A stretch of 64,000 nt of DNA, taken from the NCBI GenBank assembly GCA_005406025.1, contig BGZK01000872.1:1-64000 (forward strand), in the 5' to 3' direction. The DNA comes from Eumeta japonica. Lineage: Eukaryota; Arthropoda; Insecta; Lepidoptera; Psychidae. Shown one piece after another: positions 62,201 through 64,000 of this stretch (the first letter of the stretch is position 1; each line of letters starts with the position of its first letter). The notes under the pieces were generated by a model that saw only the letters and a program-made list of their open reading frames with translations, was not told the origin of the DNA and ran no database searches. Position numbers and translations under genes: made by a program.

Positions 62201-63888
62201 TGGGACTTCTGATCAAAAAACTACAATTAGTTTTGACAGTGCTCTCTTGATGTTAACGTAACATTACCTTCTAAAAAAATTCCGAAGATATCGAAACAGG
62301 TGAAAAGATGATGGTGCAAGGTCAGGGCTACATGGTGGATGCATTGATAGTTCCCAACCAAACTCTCAATATTTGCTGAGTGGCTAAATATGTGTATGGT
62401 CTGGCGTTATCATGGTGAAAAACGACACCCTTTTGTTGATCAATTTCGGCTGTCTTTTCTCTACTTCTTGCTTGCTTCTCATCAGCTATTGGTAGTAGAG
62501 ATCCGAATTGATGGTTTTACCCGGCGGTAAAAGCTCATATTCAATAATGCCCTTCCAATCCCACCATACACATAGCATCTATTTTTTGCGAGTTAATCCT
62601 GGTTTTGCTATAGTCTGTGGAGCTTGTTTGCTTTTTATCATAACTTTTTCCGCACGTTCTTGTCGTAGGTAATCCATTTCTCATTACCAGTGATCAATCT
62701 TTTCGAAAACTGTTCGGTTTCATTACGTTTCAATAGAGAATCGCAAATAAGAACACACATCACTAGATTTCTTTCTGTGAGCTCGTGTAGAATCTAAGTA
62801 TCGAGCTTTTTTTGTATATCCATCGTGGTCAATGCTTAGTTCTATAATTATATCGTAAGAACTAATATGCTGATTCGACTCTATTTTTTCCACAATGGTT
62901 AACGACTTTATCCGTAACAGATCAACCAGAGTGAGATTCAGCTTTAACATAAAAATTACAGGACTGAAAATGTTTGAACTCACCGACATTGTATTAGGTC
63001 CATAAGTGTCACAAATTTTTTTCACGGATTGCGTGCCATTTTTTGTAATAAAACTTCAAAATGTATCGCATTACTACGTTAGATTCACTCATTTTGGTAG
63101 ACAGAAAAATTATAGAAAATTAACGGGACACAATTTTTACTTTATACTTTTCTTTCTCAACCGAATACTTTTCTTGCTCAACCGAAGAGATTTTACTACT
63201 ACTTTTACGTATAGAATACGAAAAAACCTTTTCCTTTACGTAATATATGCCATAGAGTAGAGCGTGTGGTAGACTCGCGTTTATTGGTTAATCGCATGTA
63301 CCGCGTCGACGGAAAATGAAATCGTCAAAAGTTGTCGGCGATACGGAACGCCGCGCCGGCGCCTGCAGCCGTTTCGTTGGAGTAAATAGTATAACGCGAG
63401 TGATCCTTGCAATCAAGGTATTAAAAATAAGGTCAAGGATAGGCCAGTGGATTATCTATTTCACGTTTCTTTTAGGTTACTAATTAGATTATATATAGCT
63501 GTGCTGCGGACGTTTCAAATAAGGTACGGAACTTGTATAAATGATACTAATTAGGAAGTTAAGACGTTCTTTTTCTTACTAGAAGGCGTTTTGCGATTGA
63601 AATTTTGCTGTATTTATATTAATAGAATTTGCGAAATTGTATTGTCTCGTCTTAAAATTTTCAGTGTTCATAATTAAAAATTTTACGATTTCGTATTGGC
63701 CGCATACCAGAATTTTAATTTTGTTTCAGCATTGGACGTATGATACTCACGAAAAAGCCCTTTGTGTTCGACCCCATCGGCGATGCGGATCGCGAGGACA
63801 TCACAAACCTGTACAAGCACAGGGAGGGCACGGCCTCCGAGAGGATCGCCCTCTTAAACGGTGTGAGGCATTCTGAGAGAGCAAAGAG
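50212..63888 (+). CDS. Tg: Transglutaminase gene 2, N-terminal and catalytic part (nine coding exons, 3' end outside window)
   Basis: Joining 50212-50282, 51612-51742, 52410-52528, 57453-57585, 57967-58150, 58411-58628, 60208-60414, 61603-61822 and 63730-63888 gives 480 codons plus two bases in one frame; all introns are GT-AG. Domains: N-terminal beta-sandwich (about 1-150) and catalytic core (about 150-480). The triad is Cys276 (PYGQCWVF), His340 (WNYHVWND) and Asp363 ([10 protein letters not shown]); the His-Asp spacing of 23 is that of vertebrate TGases. Trp241 (GRWDGQY) is placed to stabilise the oxyanion. Likely calcium ligands are Asn403/Asp405 (VNADLM) and Glu460/Glu465 (REGTASER). 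The enzyme should form gamma-glutamyl-epsilon-lysine crosslinks (clotting, cuticle). The C-terminal barrels lie past 64 kb. Intact; tandem paralogue of gene 1. Confidence 0.94.
51612..51742 (+). CDS. Tg: Gene 2 exon 2: N-terminal beta-sandwich
   Basis: After completing the split Lys it encodes [20 protein letters not shown] then [17 protein letters not shown]. The IVRRGQPF motif is diagnostic of the Transglut_N domain. Donor G/GTAAGT. A second AG ten bases downstream (ending 51621) could act as an acceptor, but would break the frame match. Confidence 0.92.
51965..52065 (+). repeat. Common dispersed repeat, copy 5 (plus), in gene 2 intron
   Basis: AAGGCCGATAACGCACTAGT ... ATGTTCATGGGCAGCGGTAA TCACC ... 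GACTCACATGCTCATTGTCC matches copies 1-4. Confidence 0.65.
52410..52528 (+). CDS. Tg: Gene 2 exon 3: N-terminal beta-sandwich
   Basis: Acceptor TATCCACAG, donor GAG/GTGAGA. Encodes [20 protein letters not shown] then [17 protein letters not shown], the SW.A.L strand of the TGase N-domain. Ends in phase 0 at residue 107. Confidence 0.92.
54165..54245. repeat. (TATG/CATA)n simple repeat with palindromic character
   Basis: ATACATACATAGTATATGTA TGTACATGTATGTG and neighbours; low complexity. Confidence 0.7.
56288..56985 (+). repeat. Dispersed element beginning CTAGCTGACCCGGCAGACG, with internal ATTCCG-rich stretch
   Basis: It opens with AACTAGCTGACCCGGCAGAC GTTGTTCTGC, a start I recognise as frequent in insect genomes. 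It then has a degenerate CCGATTCC-type low-complexity part (56410-56655) and a tail with CATAGTGATCGATTTAGCTG TTCCG and GGTTGAGCCGTTCTCGAATG. No protein coded. The 3' boundary is uncertain. Confidence 0.55.
57453..57585 (+). CDS. Tg: Gene 2 exon 4: end of N-domain, start of core
   Basis: Encodes [20 protein letters not shown] then [15 protein letters not shown]. The APVG-like strand and FNPW motif mark the boundary between beta-sandwich and catalytic core in all animal TGases. Donor G/GTGAGA. Confidence 0.93.
57967..58150 (+). CDS. Tg: Gene 2 exon 5: catalytic core
   Basis: Encodes [27 protein letters not shown], then [26 protein letters not shown] and W.YGQF are core TGase motifs. Residues about 152-212. 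Donor CA/GTAATC. Confidence 0.94.
58411..58628 (+). CDS. Tg: Gene 2 exon 6: active-site cysteine
   Basis: Residues 213-285. Contains [15 protein letters not shown] (Trp241), [14 protein letters not shown] and [11 protein letters not shown] with the nucleophile Cys276. GC-rich, with strong splice sites (TTGCTTACAG, G/GTAAGT). Confidence 0.96.
58629..60207 (+). other. Gene 2 intron with a dispersed-motif fragment
   Basis: AT-rich 1.6-kb intron. At 59278-59315 it holds GTGCGAGTCGGGCTCATGCG AAAAGGATTCCGTAC, a second copy of the motif at 21450. The motif is partly echoed at 59510 (TGAGTCGGACTCGG). Confidence 0.6.
60208..60414 (+). CDS. Tg: Gene 2 exon 7: active-site histidine
   Basis: Residues 286-354. 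[20 protein letters not shown] is the hallmark segment following the Cys; [19 protein letters not shown] carries His340. Acceptor TTCGATTGCAG, donor G/GTAAAT. Confidence 0.96.
60415..61602 (+). other. Gene 2 intron, nothing recognised
   Basis: 1.2-kb AT-rich intron without repeats or open frames of note. Confidence 0.7.
61603..61822 (+). CDS. Tg: Gene 2 exon 8: active-site aspartate and calcium-site residues
   Basis: Residues 355-427. [14 protein letters not shown] carries Asp363; [15 protein letters not shown] and VNADLMRW follow as in factor XIII-A-like enzymes. Asn403 and Asp405 sit where TGases coordinate calcium. Donor CA/GTAAGT. Confidence 0.96.
62180..63092 (-). pseudogene. Mariner-family transposase relic C, in gene 2 intron
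   Basis: Minus strand from ATG at 63092: [50 protein letters not shown] then [15 protein letters not shown] (about ten residues missing between), a frame change, [14 protein letters not shown] (first Asp motif, here Asn, about 62690), [20 protein letters not shown] (about 62560), then HHDNARP-like and [14 protein letters not shown] codons with frameshifts (62300-62420). The order is that of a full mariner transposase, but stops, a deletion and a Asp-to-Asn change make it inactive. It is a different lineage from relics A and B (HISSYDI and WWD signatures). Confidence 0.85.
63155..63192. repeat. 21-bp direct duplication
   Basis: CTTTCTCAACCGAATACTTT is followed by CTTGCTCAACCGAAGAG; a short tandem copy next to mariner relic C. 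Confidence 0.6.
63730..63888 (+). CDS. Tg: Gene 2 exon 9: end of catalytic core, last in window
   Basis: Residues 428-480 plus two bases: [51 protein letters not shown]. The DITxxYKxxEG...ER pattern and Glu460/Glu465 correspond to the calcium-binding loop. Donor AG/GTGTGT. The next exon lies beyond 64000; by analogy with gene 1 it should start with one base completing the Arg codon. Confidence 0.93.
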
Positions 63889-64000
63889 GTGTGTATATGT
63901 GAAATTTCTCGATAGATTAAAGTATTACCAATATAACCACTGTATACAATTAATTTAATGACGTAACTAGGCCCTTATGGACGATGAAACAGTATACTGA

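Noticed and set aside
50202..63888. Reading gene 2 as the 5' half of gene 1 (one gene with permuted halves)
   Set aside because: Order along one strand is C-terminal half first, then N-terminal half, which cannot be one collinear gene; tandem duplication is simpler, although an assembly error is kept open in the findings.

Overview
The window is AT-rich, intron-rich nuclear DNA from an insect, most likely a moth or butterfly (Lepidoptera). The evidence is an insect-type transglutaminase gene structure combined with dispersed repeats I recognise from lepidopteran genomes, a Helitron, mariner copies and tRNA-derived SINEs. The order-level call rests on recognised repeat types, not on a database search. 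There is no bacterial-style gene organisation and no CRISPR array, rRNA gene or intact tRNA gene that I can see.

The only well supported host genes are two protein-glutamine gamma-glutamyltransferase (transglutaminase, annulin / hemocyte TGase / factor XIII-A-like) genes, both on the + strand and arranged head to tail. The window opens inside gene 1 and shows its last five coding exons (133-8239), which encode the two C-terminal beta-barrel domains and the stop codon. It closes inside gene 2, whose first nine coding exons (50212-63888) encode the N-terminal beta-sandwich and the whole catalytic core. The catalytic triad Cys276, His340 and Asp363 and the predicted calcium ligands are all present. 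The exon junction that ends gene 2 in the window has the same phase as the junction that begins gene 1, as expected of tandem duplicates. A TATA/initiator-like site followed by a GTGAGT donor near 40.57-40.68 kb is a candidate non-coding first exon of gene 2.

The roughly 42 kb between the coding exons of the two genes, and the large introns, are mostly transposon debris. This includes: a pogo/Tigger-type element with intact ends (6358-7097) sitting inside an older ~150-bp-unit repeat; a decayed autonomous Helitron (about 11.39-15.45 kb) with recognisable Rep and Pif1-helicase segments; an AT-rich cruciform just after it; three mariner relics (24.7-25.7 kb minus, 49.6-50.0 kb plus, 62.2-63.1 kb minus); a 5'-truncated retroposon with a 9-bp target duplication (24103-24287); a hAT-like MITE (31121-31295); a 1.1-kb element with ~400-bp inverted arms (42367-43482); two related MITEs, one carrying a 25-bp minisatellite (about 40.9 and 45.0-45.3 kb); three tRNA-like SINE fragments; and five copies of one common dispersed repeat. 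A short open region at 27511-27787 has a good splice acceptor and coding-like composition but no recognised family.

Functionally, the transglutaminases would make calcium-dependent isopeptide crosslinks (hemolymph clotting, cuticle and extracellular matrix crosslinking). Nothing in the window amounts to a clearly new multi-gene system. The most unusual structures are the long inverted repeat at 42.4-43.5 kb, the minisatellite-bearing MITE, and the tandem transglutaminase arrangement itself.
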